From contig CM019218.1 in the NCBI GenBank assembly GCA_009741485.1, positions 50,657,220-50,721,219 on the forward strand: a stretch of DNA of 64,000 nt. The letters run 5' to 3'. Of the stretch, positions 13,574 through 27,100 are shown piece by piece. Within the stretch, counting starts at the first letter, position 1. The number at the start of each line of letters is the position of its first letter. The DNA is from Malurus cyaneus samueli (taxonomy: Eukaryota; Chordata; Aves; Passeriformes; Maluridae). The notes beneath the pieces were generated by a model. The model did no database searches. It saw only the letters and a list, made by a program, of their open reading frames with translations, and was not told the origin of the DNA. The position numbers were made by a program, and so were the translations under genes.

Positions 13574-15585
13574 GTGCCCGGACTGGCTCCTCTCTCCCGT
13601 GCCCGCCCCTCGTCCTGGCCCGATCTGATCACTGTGGCATTTTTGTCATCCCAAGTCCTCGGACACTCCAGCCAGGAGCTGCTCCTCGCTGTACAAAGCT
13701 CACCTGGATTCTTGTCTTAACTCTGAACGTGTGCCTGTCTGCCACTCCATGCGCCTGGATGTGCCATTTTGACAACTCTCAGTATTTCACTCCATGCTGG
13801 TGACTCACGCCAGGAAGGGAGGCTTCGAGGGGCTGAGGGAGAACACGGGGGAAGCTTTACAGATAAACTGAGCCAGAGACGAAGCCCTCCTGTCCACTCC
13901 ACTCCCTGTGCTGGGCTTGTCTGGCTGGGACCACTTCGGCTTCGCTGCCCCCCTGCACCACGTGCGCTGCCCCATCTGCTCCTCCTCTCTCCTGACACTG
14001 TTTGCGCCAACTCCCAGATGAAAATGCCTTATCAGAGACCTGCCTGGCCGCAGAATCCTTCCCCGCGAGGGTGGCAGGGCAAGAAGTTTCTCTCAGGGCC
14101 TACCTTCGCTCCGAGGGTCCAGAGACCCCCCAAGCACTTTGTGGGTTCACAAGAGAGTTCCTCGTGCCTGCCCTCCCTCCTTCTCTCCATCCTCTTTGCC
14201 TACCTCTCCCCCAGGGCAGCGGGGCAGGCACGACGGGGGCCACGACCACTCCATCCACACACACCTGGAACGACGCGTGCCAGCTTGGTGGAACTTTTGG
14301 TGACTGATGTTCTGTGAGTACAGCCCCATCCAGCGTGTGGGGAAGGCACGGAGGGGGTGCTGGTAGGGGAGCAACATCTCCCAAAAACCTCCTTACAAAG
14401 TCCCCCCTCCTCTGAGGCGTTCTGTGTATATTGTGTTCTTGTGTATATGGGTCAAAGATGTACAATATATGTCTTCTCTTTGTAGCAGATTTTATATTTA
14501 TAACACGAACCCCTTGTCCCCATCCTCTCCACGCCTGAGAAGGATGCCTGGCTGTGGTGTTACAGGGTTTTGAACCCCTCTGGCTGTGGTGTTAGGGGGT
14601 TTTGAACCCCTCTGGCTGTGGTGTTAGGGGGTTTTGAACCCCTCTGGCTGTGGTGTTACAGGGTTTTGAACCCCTCTGGCTGTGGTGTTACAGGGTTTTG
14701 AACCCCTCTGGGCTGTGGTGTTATGGAGTTTTGAACCCCTCTGGCTGTGGTGTTAGGGGGTTTTGAACCCCTCTGGCTGTGGTATTACAGGGTTTTGAAC
14801 CCTTTTGGCTGTGGTGTTACAGGGTTTTGAACCCTTTTGGCTGTGGTGTTACAGGGTTTTGAACCCCTCTGGGCTGTGGTGTTACAGAGTTTTGAACCCC
14901 TCTGGCTGTGGTATTACAGGGTTTTGAACCCTTTTGGCTGTAGTGTTACAGGGTTTTGAACCCCTCTGGAGGTGGGGTGGGGGTTCCAGAGCTGCAGATA
15001 TTTTTACCCCAATGTGTTCCTGCAGTTGGCCCTGCCCGAGGTGTGCCAGGAATGCACATCTCGAGGCATCCCCTGCAGGAAGGGTTTGGGCAGGGAGAGG
15101 AGATGGCAGCTCCCGGGAGTGTTGGAGGAACAGAGTATCAGTGCTGGCAGCCCCTCCCTGGGCCCTGCAGGGCAGGGCTGACTCCAGCAGGAGCCATCCC
15201 GGAGCCGGGGGTGACCCTGCCCAGCGCTCAGTGCAGCTCTCCAGGGCTGTCCCCACATCCTGGGGACACATCCTGGCTGGTCCTGCCCTGGGTGCTGTTC
15301 AGTCAAACCAGTTGTGGGTGCTTTAAGGGGCTCTTTTGGGCAGAACATCTGTCCTGAGCCAAGGGCTGGGTTGGGAGGGTGTGCAGGGATGGATCTGGGC
15401 CATCCTGGTTTCTCCCAGTGCTCCTGCTGGGCCATGAGGGCTCTCCTGGCAGCTGCTGGAGGCTCCCAGTCCCTCCATTTCCCCTTCTGTTCCCACTGGG
15501 AGGAAGCAGCAGCAGTGAGGCTGAAGCCAAGCATGTGACAGGCAGAACCTTGTTGCCAATAAAACTCCAAACAGTATCTCAAGAA
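13574..15585 (+). other. TBC1D22B: 3'UTR of TBC1D22B with AATAAA signal
   Basis: This runs from the TAG stop to a canonical AATAAA at 15558-15563, which is followed within 60 bases by a GT-rich stretch (GGAGTTGTTTTT) suited to cleavage near 15,580. It contains the 32-bp minisatellite. An earlier end near 14,480-14,510, in an AT-rich stretch with AATATA, is possible; in that case the minisatellite lies in the 3' flank or only in a long isoform. Confidence 0.6.
14549..14969. repeat. 32-bp minisatellite, 13 copies plus a partial unit
   Basis: Units start at 14549, 14581, 14613, 14645, 14677, 14709, 14742, 14774, 14806, 14838, 14870, 14903 and 14935. Most are 32 bp; two are 33 bp through an extra G. 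The unit reads roughly TGGCTGTGGTGTTACAGGG then TTTTGAACCCCTC. Each unit contains the inverted repeat GGGTT-TTG-AACCC. Variants (TTAGGGGG or TTACAGGG, CCCCTC or CCCTTT) alternate, as expected of unequal exchange or slippage. It lies in the 3'UTR or 3' flank of TBC1D22B. Confidence 0.95.
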
Positions 15586-16020
15586 ATCACTTTCCTAAGG
15601 TGGAGTTGTTTTTCCCAGGCGTTTGGACTTTATCTTTGTGTGTGCCTTTTGTTGTTTTTCTCTGAGAGACGACCTGATTTAATTAACATGAATTAAAAAA
15701 AAAAAAAAAAAAAAAAATTAAAAAATTGCAAAAACTCCTAAACCACACAAAACCTCCCCAGCATACCCCACCAGTGCAAGGTGGGACCCTCCATGCAGCA
15801 CCCAGCGTGTCACCCACTGCACAGGGAACAACCTCACCCACAGGAGATGGTCCAGGCAGGACAAGAAAACCCTCCCTGTGTCACTTCCCTGTCGTGGCTC
15901 TTCCCACCTCAACCTGGGACCCCTGGGATGATTAAAAGCCATCAAGGTAAGTTTTGGATTTCAGGACAACGTTAGCAAGAAGGACTCTTTCTGAGGGTGG
16001 TGTTTTGTTTTGGGTTTTTT
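15586..16020. other. Spacer between convergent TBC1D22B and BRPF3 3' ends
   Basis: About 0.4 kb separates the inferred cleavage sites. It contains a run of 23 A (15695-15717) followed by TTAAAAAA and a T-rich stretch near 16,000-16,023. No gene is seen. Confidence 0.55.
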
Positions 16021-18113
16021 TTTCCTACATTAGAACATTTATTTCTCAGAGAGAAAATATAGTCTCAGACAGTCAGATTATAGTAGGTAAAATTAGCTTT
16101 TTTTTTTCTTTACAAGCATAGATTTTCTTATTACTTCTCTTATACCATCTGATATAAACAATTCTAGAAAGCAAATAAACTCACTTTCTACAATAAATAG
16201 AGCAATCTGTGCTTTACAGCAGAACTGACAGTAACATTTAGGTTCTGTAGCAACAACAGGATATCAGCCAATCCAAATTCTAAAATCATTTAAAAACCAA
16301 ACAAAATGGGAAAAAAAAAATAAAAGACCAACTCCCAAGACCTTAAAACATATACACAGGTCACTAGTCCACAGCTGAGCTACCACCTGGAAAAGTGAAT
16401 GTTCCTTTAAATAAATTACACTGTGTGCATATAAAAGACCCAGCAACACAACTGAGGACTTCAAGAATGGTGACAATAGGTCTAAATAATTTAGAACATT
16501 TTACAACTATATACACAACATCCTTCCCTAGCCACACTCCATGGGCATTATTATCACTATTAATATTTTTACAAACTCCTATGCCCCATCTCTATATGTT
16601 ACAGGAATCTTAAAATTCCTTCAAATGCAGCTCCATGCCCCAATGTATAAGAAGTGGTATTTTAAAAAAGTAGAGCAAGTAGAAATGGCAGTGATTACTC
16701 CCTACTATTCATTATCATTAATTATTATTATTATTTTATTATTATTATTTTTGACTCCACATTCTCTTCAGTATGAAAAAGTTAAAAATAATAAAAAAAT
16801 ACTGAGTTAAAAAGCAAAATGATGATATTCAATCTACAATCTTGCTTTGCACCTTTGGCTCTTCAAAATGGGAAAGCAAAGAGGGATATGCAACAGAAGA
16901 GATCAGAGAAACCATCAAGTCCTTGGCTAATAGAAAAGATTTAGTCACCAAGTTTCCAAACATCAGTTTGTCCCCGTTTTTTTTTTTTTTTTGCAATGCA
17001 AACCCAAAACAACAGGGATTGTCTGGGTTTCCTTGGATGACAACACCGGAGACCCACACACCAGGGAAGGATGTGCACGTGTGGGAGAAGGTGAAACAGC
17101 AGAAGGGTCATGTGCTCTGTCAGTGCTTGGTTTCAGTCCCAAATGTGTCACAGGAAAACATTAGGGGAGGCAGAAAAGAGGGGGGAAAAAAGGAAGAGGA
17201 GCCTTACACCAAATGTGCATAAACCAACACAAAAGATGCATCTCCCTCCAACCCTGATCAACCTCAGTGCCTGCAAAGCTGCTCCAGCTCATTAGACACC
17301 TCCAAAGTTACTTCTTTAAACAAAGGAAGTTCTCTTTCCTTAAATACTGTGCTAAGTCATGATATGAAATGTTACTACATCAAGCAGGGTCACAGAAATC
17401 AGAATTGAAATGTGAAACTACAAAAGAAATTTCTAGGACATACATGTAGACACAGATCAGGTAATTTGATTTTCATCTTTAAAGCTCTGTGCATCTGTGC
17501 ATGTAACTGTGTGCAGGGGGGGAAAGGTTACTGAAATCTCAAGCTTTTCTAAATGCAGTGAGAGAAATCTAACCATGAAAAAACAATGTACATAGGCAGG
17601 AAAATCAAAATCCAAACTCCCAGCTATGATTTTGTGGGGGTTTTATGTGATAGGACAATGTCTTTTAAAGAAAAATGAGAAGGCTGATGATGGTTAGGGT
17701 AAATTTGGCACAAGAAAGTCCAGTTGGGATTCCTTTAAAGAATCCTGGTGCTGTCAGGTTCCCAGAAATCACCTGGGCCTGGCTGACAACTCAAACCCCT
17801 GGCAGCCCAGGGGAAGCAGGGGCAGGGGACAGTGCATGAGGTCCAAACATCCAAGTGCTGTGTGCTCTGCTCACTGCAGCAACTCACCTTGGCTCCTGTC
17901 AGCTTCTCCTACCTACCTTACTCCCTGTGGACTACATTTCATCTCCTGCCAGCTCTTCAGCGAGACACATTCAGAAGGAAGCTGGACAAGGGGTTTTTTT
18001 TTGGCACATTTCAGGGTACTCCAAGGAGTGCTGACAGCTGCTGGAGATGCTCCACTCTGCCAGTGCAGCGAGCTGGAGGTGGGGAGGAACAGGAGGCCTG
18101 GCCACAGTGTCCC
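16021..18113 (-). other. BRPF3: 3'UTR of BRPF3
   Basis: This AT-rich stretch lies downstream of the BRPF3 stop on the minus strand. An AATAAA signal (TTTATT on +) at 16038-16043 would give an end near 16,020 and a UTR of about 2.1 kb. It includes an ATT-repeat block near 16,716-16,757, which holds more potential signals, so shorter isoforms are possible. No other gene is seen. Confidence 0.55.
16716..16757. repeat. ATT trinucleotide microsatellite
   Basis: Imperfect ATT/TTA repeats lie inside the BRPF3 3'UTR. Confidence 0.75.
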
Positions 18114-21100
18114 TCACAGGTAGGGGGCCGGGAGGAAGGGATTGTCCCCCTGTACCCGGCTCAGGTGGATCATGGCTCTGTCATAGGCCACCTGCACCGA
18201 TTTGCGGATGCTGGTTTTGCGTCCCTCCATCATCTTCAGCTTGTCCACGGTGTCATCCACGCCCAGGGGAAAGACTTTGTCCCGTGGCAGCCACTGCCTG
18301 CAGCAGAGAGGAGTGCAAAGAACTGTCACCTCCTCCCCAGGAGCAGTTACACTCGTGTAATCTATTTATTTATCATGAACGCTTCACTATGATGCTACAA
18401 ATATTTCAATCTCTGCATTTGACATAGAAGAACCTGCCTGAAAATTGGTATGTGTTGTTTTAAACTTCCAGTGGGAAGTTGGCAATTTATCCTTCAGATA
18501 ATCATCTTAAGTTGAACATTTTAGTGTAATTTTTTTGTTACATGATAAACCAGCTCCTATTAATAATTTACTGCAACCAGCAGCCCACTTCAGCTCTGAA
18601 GTCTTTATGAAGACTGGTGGCTTTTCAAAGTTTGGTAATAAACTTAGAGCGAAAAATCCCATTGTAATTTAAGTCTGTGGAACTTCAGTGTTAATTGCAA
18701 TGGGAATCACAATTTGACCTTTTAGGGCAAACTTTCAAGGCTCTTTTCTTGAGGTCCTTACTCAAGGCTTTCAATGCTCCTTGGAGCTCAGGAATGTGTG
18801 GTAATTTTAAGGCTTTTCACTGGTTTAAAACCTGTTATACCTGGCTGGATGACATGTGAGCATAGTCAGCAACTAATGCTAACATCAGCAGATTCATCCT
18901 GTCTGAAGCACAGTAACAACAAAAGGCCTTGAGATATTTTTCTTGCTTTGAACCTGTGTGCTTACACCTACATTTTCCATCTTAAACAAAGATCTTGATT
19001 TGAAAAGCTGCTGGTGCTCAGCACCTCTGAAAAATCAGCCGAGACTAAATATGAAACAAACCCAGCATTCAGAAAACGTTAGCCTGGAAATTTTTGGCAA
19101 ATCTTTTGTGCAGCATTGGAACAAGCTGCTGGTGTTCTGAAGTCAAATGTTCTCTGCAATTTGCTGCAAATTGGCTCTTCATGTGCCTCAGTATTTTTGT
19201 GATGATGTGAGCTCTGGGTGAAGGATGCTGGACTGTTCCCTGTGGAAGTGGAACTGTCAGATGTTGTGCTCTTGGGCCAGGAAAAGCTGGCTGTCTTCCT
19301 TATTTAGACTCCTCCTGACTGCTGCATGTTTAAATTCCCCAATTTAACATCATCATAATCCCTGTATGTTCCCACATCCCAAAGATTATGTTAAACCTTC
19401 CCTCTCTGCAGCAGCACTCAGCACATCCCTATCTGCACACACTCACTCACCAGGTTCTCTTGTTGTCAAAGAAAAGGACAAGGAAGAGCTTTTCTCCTGC
19501 CTCTCTCTGCCTCTGCTCCCCCAACTTCAACACATCCATGGGTGGCACCGGGATGGGGACTCCATTGTGGAGCAAACCCTCGCGTGGCATCTTGGGGTCA
19601 ATTATCTGGGGACACAGGGAGAGGACATTTAACACAAAACCCTTCCAAGAAATCTAAAAAATGCATTATTTTTTTCTGGTGTTTCAGTCTTTTCGAGCTA
19701 GAAAAATAAGACTGCTTTGAGTGGGTGAGCAGAATTGCTTGTTTTGTTTCAGTGTCTCTTTCTAAAGAATTTTCAACCTTGAGACTTCCCCTGTGGGGGG
19801 GAAACCAGTCAGGCCAAAAGCCAGGCATCCAATCCTAAAAAAGAGAAAGGATGAAAGTGTGAAAATGAATTCTGTGTGGCTGTAGATGATTTACTCTAAT
19901 GGGGAATTCAGTACAAACTCAGCATTATTGTGCTCAGCAAAGGATTTCCCTCCCTCACTCCAAACTCATGCAATAAATGTAATGCTCCTGATGTACTCCA
20001 CAGGCAAAATGTGATTTCACAACAGCTCCATTCTGGAACAACTCAGTTGACATTGTTCAGATTGACCCTGAGTCAGATGAGAATCAGGCCCAATGTTCTG
20101 AGAGAGCTGACAAGCAGTGCTGGCTCCATCAAGCCAGGGGAACACAGACTACAGTAATTTTGAAGACAAGTCACAACAGATGCATCAATTCTCCCCAAGT
20201 AAAGCAGAAATGTCCATGTTTGTGCTATGTCAGCACAGGAGGAGAAGAAAACAGCAGAGGGTGGCTGCAATACTCAGTCTGTTCTTCTTCACCTCCTGAG
20301 GGTTTGAAAAGGTAGATTTGCTTTGACACTGGCCATCTGTAGGAATTTATTAAAACACTTGACCACCACAGCAGGCTGCTATAAAAAAAGATTTTTTTTT
20401 GGAGGCAGTCTCAGTGGCTAAATCCATTCTAAGCCACAGTTTAACTCTGGCTGTAGCCATGTGGAGAACTAAAAATGCTTTAGAATAAGAGCATGGATGA
20501 GGGTCACACTTGCAGCAGAATCTGCCCTTTTTGATGGCATTAATAGATAAATATCCAAAGACAGATTAACAGTAAGAAATAATATTCAAAGGACTAATTC
20601 ATGCATATATGCTCATATTTAAATTAAACATATGGTTACTGCAAGAGGATCTAGACATGACAGGGCCAGCTGGGCACCTACATATGGAGCTGTGCTCACT
20701 AAACAGGAAAATGTGCAGGCAGCAGAACCTGGTGTCTGCATTTATAAAATTCAGGTCTTCTCATCCCAAAAGTACTGATTATTTTCCTCATAGGAGAGGA
20801 GAGTGAAAAGAGCTCCTACCCCTGACAATGAGAGACCAATGTTTTACAAATCCTCTGCAAAGCTCTGAAACAATGAGCACAGGGGAAATTCACCATGCAA
20901 AGGAGAAAGAAAAAAAAAAGCATATACTGTGTTATTTTGGGAAGATTTCCTTTCCTGTCTGGTTACACTGCACAGTAACAGGTTCTGGGCTCCCTGAGCT
21001 GTAATTCAGACTGTGGAGAGTCAGAGGACACTTACCAAGGCAGGGTAGGAGGGGTAACCACGGCACTTGGCCCACACGAGCTCCAGGGGCTCCAGCTCAG

Positions 21101-24100
21101 CCTGGCTCTCAAAGGACATCAGGAGAGGCCTGCCTAAGGGACAGCAGGAGACAGAGCTTAGGACACTGCTACCAGCCAGGGGGGTATGAAAACACAAGGA
21201 ACCACACTGCCAGCTAACCCAGGCCTCACTCAAATAGATCAACTCCTGCAGTACTTAAAACACACTGACAGGACAAAATGGAAAAACATGTGTTGTTTGT
21301 ACCTACATGCATTGGGTGTTTATGATAAAATTTAGCAGGTGCCAAGCTCCAGCCTGGCCTCAGGGGATGTGTAGAGCCTTTTTTATGCCCTATCAATAGC
21401 AAGATAAAACCACAGTCTCCTAAATCATGGGTTGGTGCATGCATGTAGCTTCACATGAAGTCTTCCATACAGAAATGTTCATCAAATTGAGTCACTGAAA
21501 TCATTGGCCCTACACAGCAGCCCAACAGAAAGGATCCCTCCAAGGAGAACAGGCACAGGCAACCAGGAGAGGTGAAAGCAGGAAAACCTTTTATGTAATA
21601 ACCTAAATCTGTAACAAAGCAGGCAATAATGCCCAGGCAGATCAGTTTGTGCAAGTTCCTGGTGTGCTTTGTGTTCCCCCTGGTTCAGGTGAGGGCAGAG
21701 CAGGGGGTGCTGGGCAGCAATTCTCACCTGAGCCACTGAAATCAGAGTCTCCATTCACCCCTTCCAAGAAGGGCACCCGAGAAAGAGCCGGCTTCCCTCG
21801 GCTGCGCTTGGGAGGCACCAAACCACTGCCAGGAAGAGGTGGAAAAGCAGGGCATTAGGAGAAAACAGATTATTCTTGAAAACAAAGACCATGGATTCCC
21901 TGAATCTGTTTAAAATATTGGAAAATTGCTGCACTGGTGCATCACTGACATGAAAACAACACTGAACACTTGAGCAAAATGTGATTTCTTCTGGTGAAAG
22001 CACACTGGACATCATCCCAGCTTCCCAGATGGGAAGGCATCCCAGAAACCCAGCTGTAAACATGAGGAGGAAACCCAGTGAAGACTTCACACCTGAGAGT
22101 TGATCCAATGATGCCTGGAACTTGCATGAGCTACACCATTTGTGTACAGACTTGAGAGGTGACACAGCAGCCCTCCAGTACAACTCCAGTGTGACACTGG
22201 ACTTTGTCAGCCCATATCCTGAACATCCTTTCACCCCATTACTATAAACATAGCAGAAAAAGGACTACCTCCACCTCAAGCAATATTTTTTTCACATGTA
22301 ATTTTTTTTTCTTTTAGTCTTCTAATAAGCAACTTATTGAGAGTGATTTTGGTGCTGAAAGACTGGAGAAAAAGTAGGAAACAGAGCTATTCCTAAATAG
22401 AATGATTGTACAAGTTATCCACAAGACATCAGAAGATGTCAGGTGTTTCTCTAAGTCTGTTCAGTCATGTCCTAAATGCCTAGTTCTGCTCTTAAACTGC
22501 TGAGAGGAAGAAAGCAGCAATTCAGTAGGTGGTACAAGTTCAGCTTTACCTGCAGTGCTGAACTGAAAATCTGGATTCAAGTTTTTTCTGGTTTTGGTTC
22601 TCAAGAACCACAAATCAGCAGGGAAGATGTGTATGCACTGAGAAAGAGAAGTGCAACACACACCCACTTGAACACTCAAGCACTGCTTTTGGGACCTTAA
22701 GAGGACAGCAGGAAAAAAAACAGCTTTTTGTCTTTTAGACTCAAATACACAAATAAGTAACAAGTTTTGGCTGGGTTTGAAACTAAGTAGTCAAAGAACA
22801 GAACCTGAGAGATTAATCCAGACACAGAAGGTGTTCCAGGGAACAGTTTTACACGGGGCACTTACCTGCAGGCTTCAAACACCCGCCCACTGCTCAGGGC
22901 AGAACTGCACTCGGAGTCAGAGCCACTCTCTGCATGTTTTGCAAAGCCATTGGTCACTCCTGCAGAGGAGATAAATGGGAATGACAAGGAATGACCCCTC
23001 AGAGTATCCCCAAGCCCAGAGCAGGCACAAGAAGCCAGGTGACCATGGCTTTCCCCACCCATGGACCCACCACCCTCAAACTCCTATGGGCTCACAAGTC
23101 CAACAGCCACACAAAGGGCAGATTCATGGCAAAACCTCTGTTGTTGTTTCTAGCTGTAAATATGGGATTGTCACAAAGAGCTCATTTCTGGGAAACACCT
23201 TGTAATGAAAATGACCATCACACTGATGCTTCTGCAGTAACACAGATTCACCAAACACTCCCTCCAGGTAGGAGAAATCAATTGTGTTTGAAATTGTGAA
23301 AGGAGCAGAAGCTGAATCACAAAAGCAGTGGTGCAACTCAGAAAAAGGCCAGCAATGCTGTTTCAGCAGAGGAGAAATGTCACTACCTATTATCAGTGAT
23401 TTTCCAATACCCTGCCTTTATTTTCCTGTTTTTTTTTAATATCAGCCTCTTACTCTGACCTCTGTCCAGTGTGGATGACAACTTTCTGTTTAATTACCAA
23501 GAGATGATGATGGCAAGTCCCTCAACTCTTTGGAGAAGTCATTTGTGCTTCCTTTAACTTGTCCTGACAAGTCAATCCCCACATTCCATTGCTTTCCTCC
23601 CACTCTCAATATTCTTGCAACCTTATGATAGCCAAATATCTATAAGATAACGTTTAAGGTGTAGGCTAAGTCAAACCTTACAGATGGGAACTGTCCCACC
23701 ATGGTTGTTCACACAGAATTAAAAACAAATTACAGTGCTGTCACTCAGATGCTCCTTTCCTCTTTTGTCTTTCCAAATTTCATCTCAGCTGCTTATTCTC
23801 ATTTGCAGATCTAATTTTAAAGGAAACCTGCTTGGTATTCCCTTTAATTTTATTTAAACTCCAGAAGTGATTTCAAAGTAATGTTTCAGTTACCCCACAT
23901 TGTGAACACTTCCAACCAAAAGTATCAATTCTGCAGCACGAAGCTCTCACTCCTAAAAGTGACCAAGCCAACACAAACCCTTCCACAAGGGCAGGAATGC
24001 CAACACCTCAGCCAGAGGCTCCAGCCAGGCCACTGAACAGCTCTGGGCACATTGGCTTCCCCTACAAAGAATGGAAAACTCCCTCCAACAGCAGCCCTGT

Positions 24101-27100
24101 AGACTGGCAAGGAGCAGAATTACTTGTGACTCCCCTGAGCTTCACCTTGGTACCTTTAAATGTCGAAAATGGAGGTGACTGCAGTTGAGCTAAGATACCA
24201 AAACCAACATGTACAGTCAGTGGAGAAGTACAGCTTGTTATAGACATGTCTTGTCTGCCCTATTTTAAAAACGTGAAGAGGTGCAGCTTTCACCAAGTGC
24301 ATCTGGTTATAAGGACTGTGCTCTCCCCTAAGCATAAAGTCAGTTCCAGGAGTGTACTTTGGATGCAGAAGTTTTTACTCAGCCACAGGAATTCCCTTTC
24401 TCAGCCCCATCTCACAGTTCCCAGAAGAAAAAGAAATCCCAAGGAACTACAGAATTACAGAATCAATTAGAAATTGATTCCCAAACTCTGAGATCATCGG
24501 GTACAGCTCTGTCTCACCAGCACCATGTCAGCTGTGGCACTGAGTGTCACATCCAGCCCTTCCTTACCTCTCTGTCCTGCCTGCCTGGGTGACTTCTCCC
24601 CACTGCTGTCGCTGCAGGTCCTGCTCTGGGGCCGTTTCCGTGCCTGTCGCTCCCCATCAGGGCAGGAGGGTGAGAGCTGCCCGCTCTGCCTGTGCTCCTC
24701 CCCGTTCTCCAGGGCACAGTCCAGACCCCTCTGCAGCTTCACCCCGTTCTTGGCTTTTTTAAAAAGGACAGATGTCCGCCGGCCCACGCTGCTGAGGGAG
24801 GCACTGGCAGGGCTGTCTGCAGGGGGCAGGGCCAGGCCGTTGAGGCCGTTGTTGGACAGCAGGCGTTGGAAAGCCTGGCTCTCCTGCTGCAGAGCCTTCT
24901 TGTCAAAGAGCTCCCTGTCCGACACTGTCCTCTTCAGCTGGTTCAGGGATCTGCTGTCACTGATGGGTTTGAGTTTTGGAGGGTCCTGCAGAGAGTCCAG
25001 CTCTGAGAGGGTGGGTGCAGGTCCTGTGGGCTCCAGGGTTGGAGGGTGAGGGAGCTTGGCGCCATCTGGAATTAAGAATAAAGAATCTGCTTGAACATTT
25101 CAGGAAGAATTATTCCCAAAACTACCAACAGCCATTCCCATCTTTCACTGAGGTCACAGGAGAAACAGCAGGCTTTGACTACTGACATGCACTAGAGAGC
25201 TGGAACCAACATCCTGCTGCTCACCTTTCTCCCCTTCTTCATCCCCTTCCATGGACGTCACCTCCAGCCCCTCCTGTGGCACGGTGTCCCCGTTGGGCAG
25301 GGCCTTGCTCTGCTGCTGGGCCAGTTTGTGCCGGAGGGCGTTGATCTCGCGCCGCAGCAGCCGGATGCGCCGCGTGCGGGCGCCGCTGGAGCGCATGGTG
25401 CTCACCGTGTCCAGCTTCTCCAGCAGCTCCTTCAGCTGCGCCTCCAAGGACAGGTGAGCCCGGTTCTCTGGGACTAGGATGTTATCCACTGCAGCAAAAG
25501 GGATGGAACAGTGAAGGGAAGGAGTGAGGCTTCTTGAAGAAGGATCTGGGGCCAGTACCAGGTCTCATTCCCTCTGATGTTACCCATGAATCAAATGCTT
25601 TAGCTTGGGGATTTAACAGTCAATAGCCTTGGAGCTCAGACTTCCTTCCTTTAGGTAAAAAGCAGCTGATTTAACTTGCACTGTCCTTCAGTTCCCAGGG
25701 GCAACAGTGGAAGGATATGTGTCTACACCCCACATAAAACACCTCTCAGTCTAGGCCCTTGTCAGAAACCTATTTCATTGTCAGATGAAATGACAAAAGC
25801 AGACCACAAACGGAAGTGGCCAAAATAAAACATATTTGCCATTCCTCTGGCTCTGCTGGAGAGCTGGCATGTGCGGGAGCAGAATAGGCAGCTGAACACC
25901 AACACAAATTTCATAATGACTGTCCATCTGCACCCAAGAGGGCTTCAACATTTAGGAAGCAGATGGCACACTGCAAGCTCTGTGAGCTTGATGACTGTAC
26001 TAAGTTTAACCAAGTTATTCAACCAATGCTTTGGAGCTGCTTCTCAAGAGGACTGTGGGAATGGATGGGGTCATGGTGGGAATGGAAAGTCTCAGCTAGA
26101 AGGACTGCTTGGATCCCAGGACCTTGACCCCATCACCCCCTCCCAGCCCTCAGGACTCCATCTAACCCAGCGGCTGTAACATCTTCCCAGTTTACAATGA
26201 AATGTATGAGCTTTCCCCAGAGCAAAAAATCCCAGATCCACCTTCATGCTGCCCTTTAAAACAGCAAGTTCATACCACATTCCTGGCACAAATCAAAGAG
26301 TGGGGAGTTTACAAGGCTCTTCCAAGCCAGACATGCACTAAGAGAGCTGGAGCTAAGCTGCACCTAGCTCAGAATGCCCAGCTCACCTGAAATCTCACTC
26401 TTTCAGTTTCTACAGGAGTTAGACATGTGCCTAGGTAAACAGATGGATAGGAAAATTCTCGTACGCAGAAAGATTTCCATGCACGCTGAACAACAACTAA
26501 AGTTACGATCTGCCTGAGAGAAAAAACCATTAATAATTACTCACCATCCTCCCAAGAAAAGCGGTAAAAGTCGTGGGGTTTGGGCGACTCAGGCAGGTGA
26601 ATCCCCACGCCAGTGTCAAAGCCGATGCTTTCGGCCTGGCGCCGCGCGTGACGCAAAATCGCTCCCCCAAGGTCTCGGAGCCGGACAGCTGCTCGGTGGA
26701 AAATCGTGTCTTTAGCATTATACCTCATGCAGTTGGCAACTATAAGGTTAAAGTCTTCCTCAAACTCATCCACGGTTCGGTACAGGTGGGACTCCAGCTT
26801 CCGCCTCATGGTGGAAAAATCCATTGGGTTGGAAATGAATTCCAGGTAATCTGGAACCTAAACATATAAAACCTGTACAATTACAAAAACCATTTACTAG
26901 CCAACCAGAGCGCACCCATCACAAGCACTCTTAATGCCCTTTCCACTGGCAAGGGGCAGCAACAGAACTTCATTTCTATGTCATCCAGGCAGACACACCC
27001 TGGCTCTGCAAAACATTACTTGTCCAAGATGTGCTAAAGATTCCAGAAAAAATGCCCTTTTATTGGCCTGGAAGGATACACACAGCATGAGTCCTTTTTG

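Noticed and set aside
14549..14969. Regular repeats of 32 bp considered as a CRISPR array
   Set aside because: The units are contiguous with no spacers, and the locus is a vertebrate gene 3' end; it is a minisatellite.
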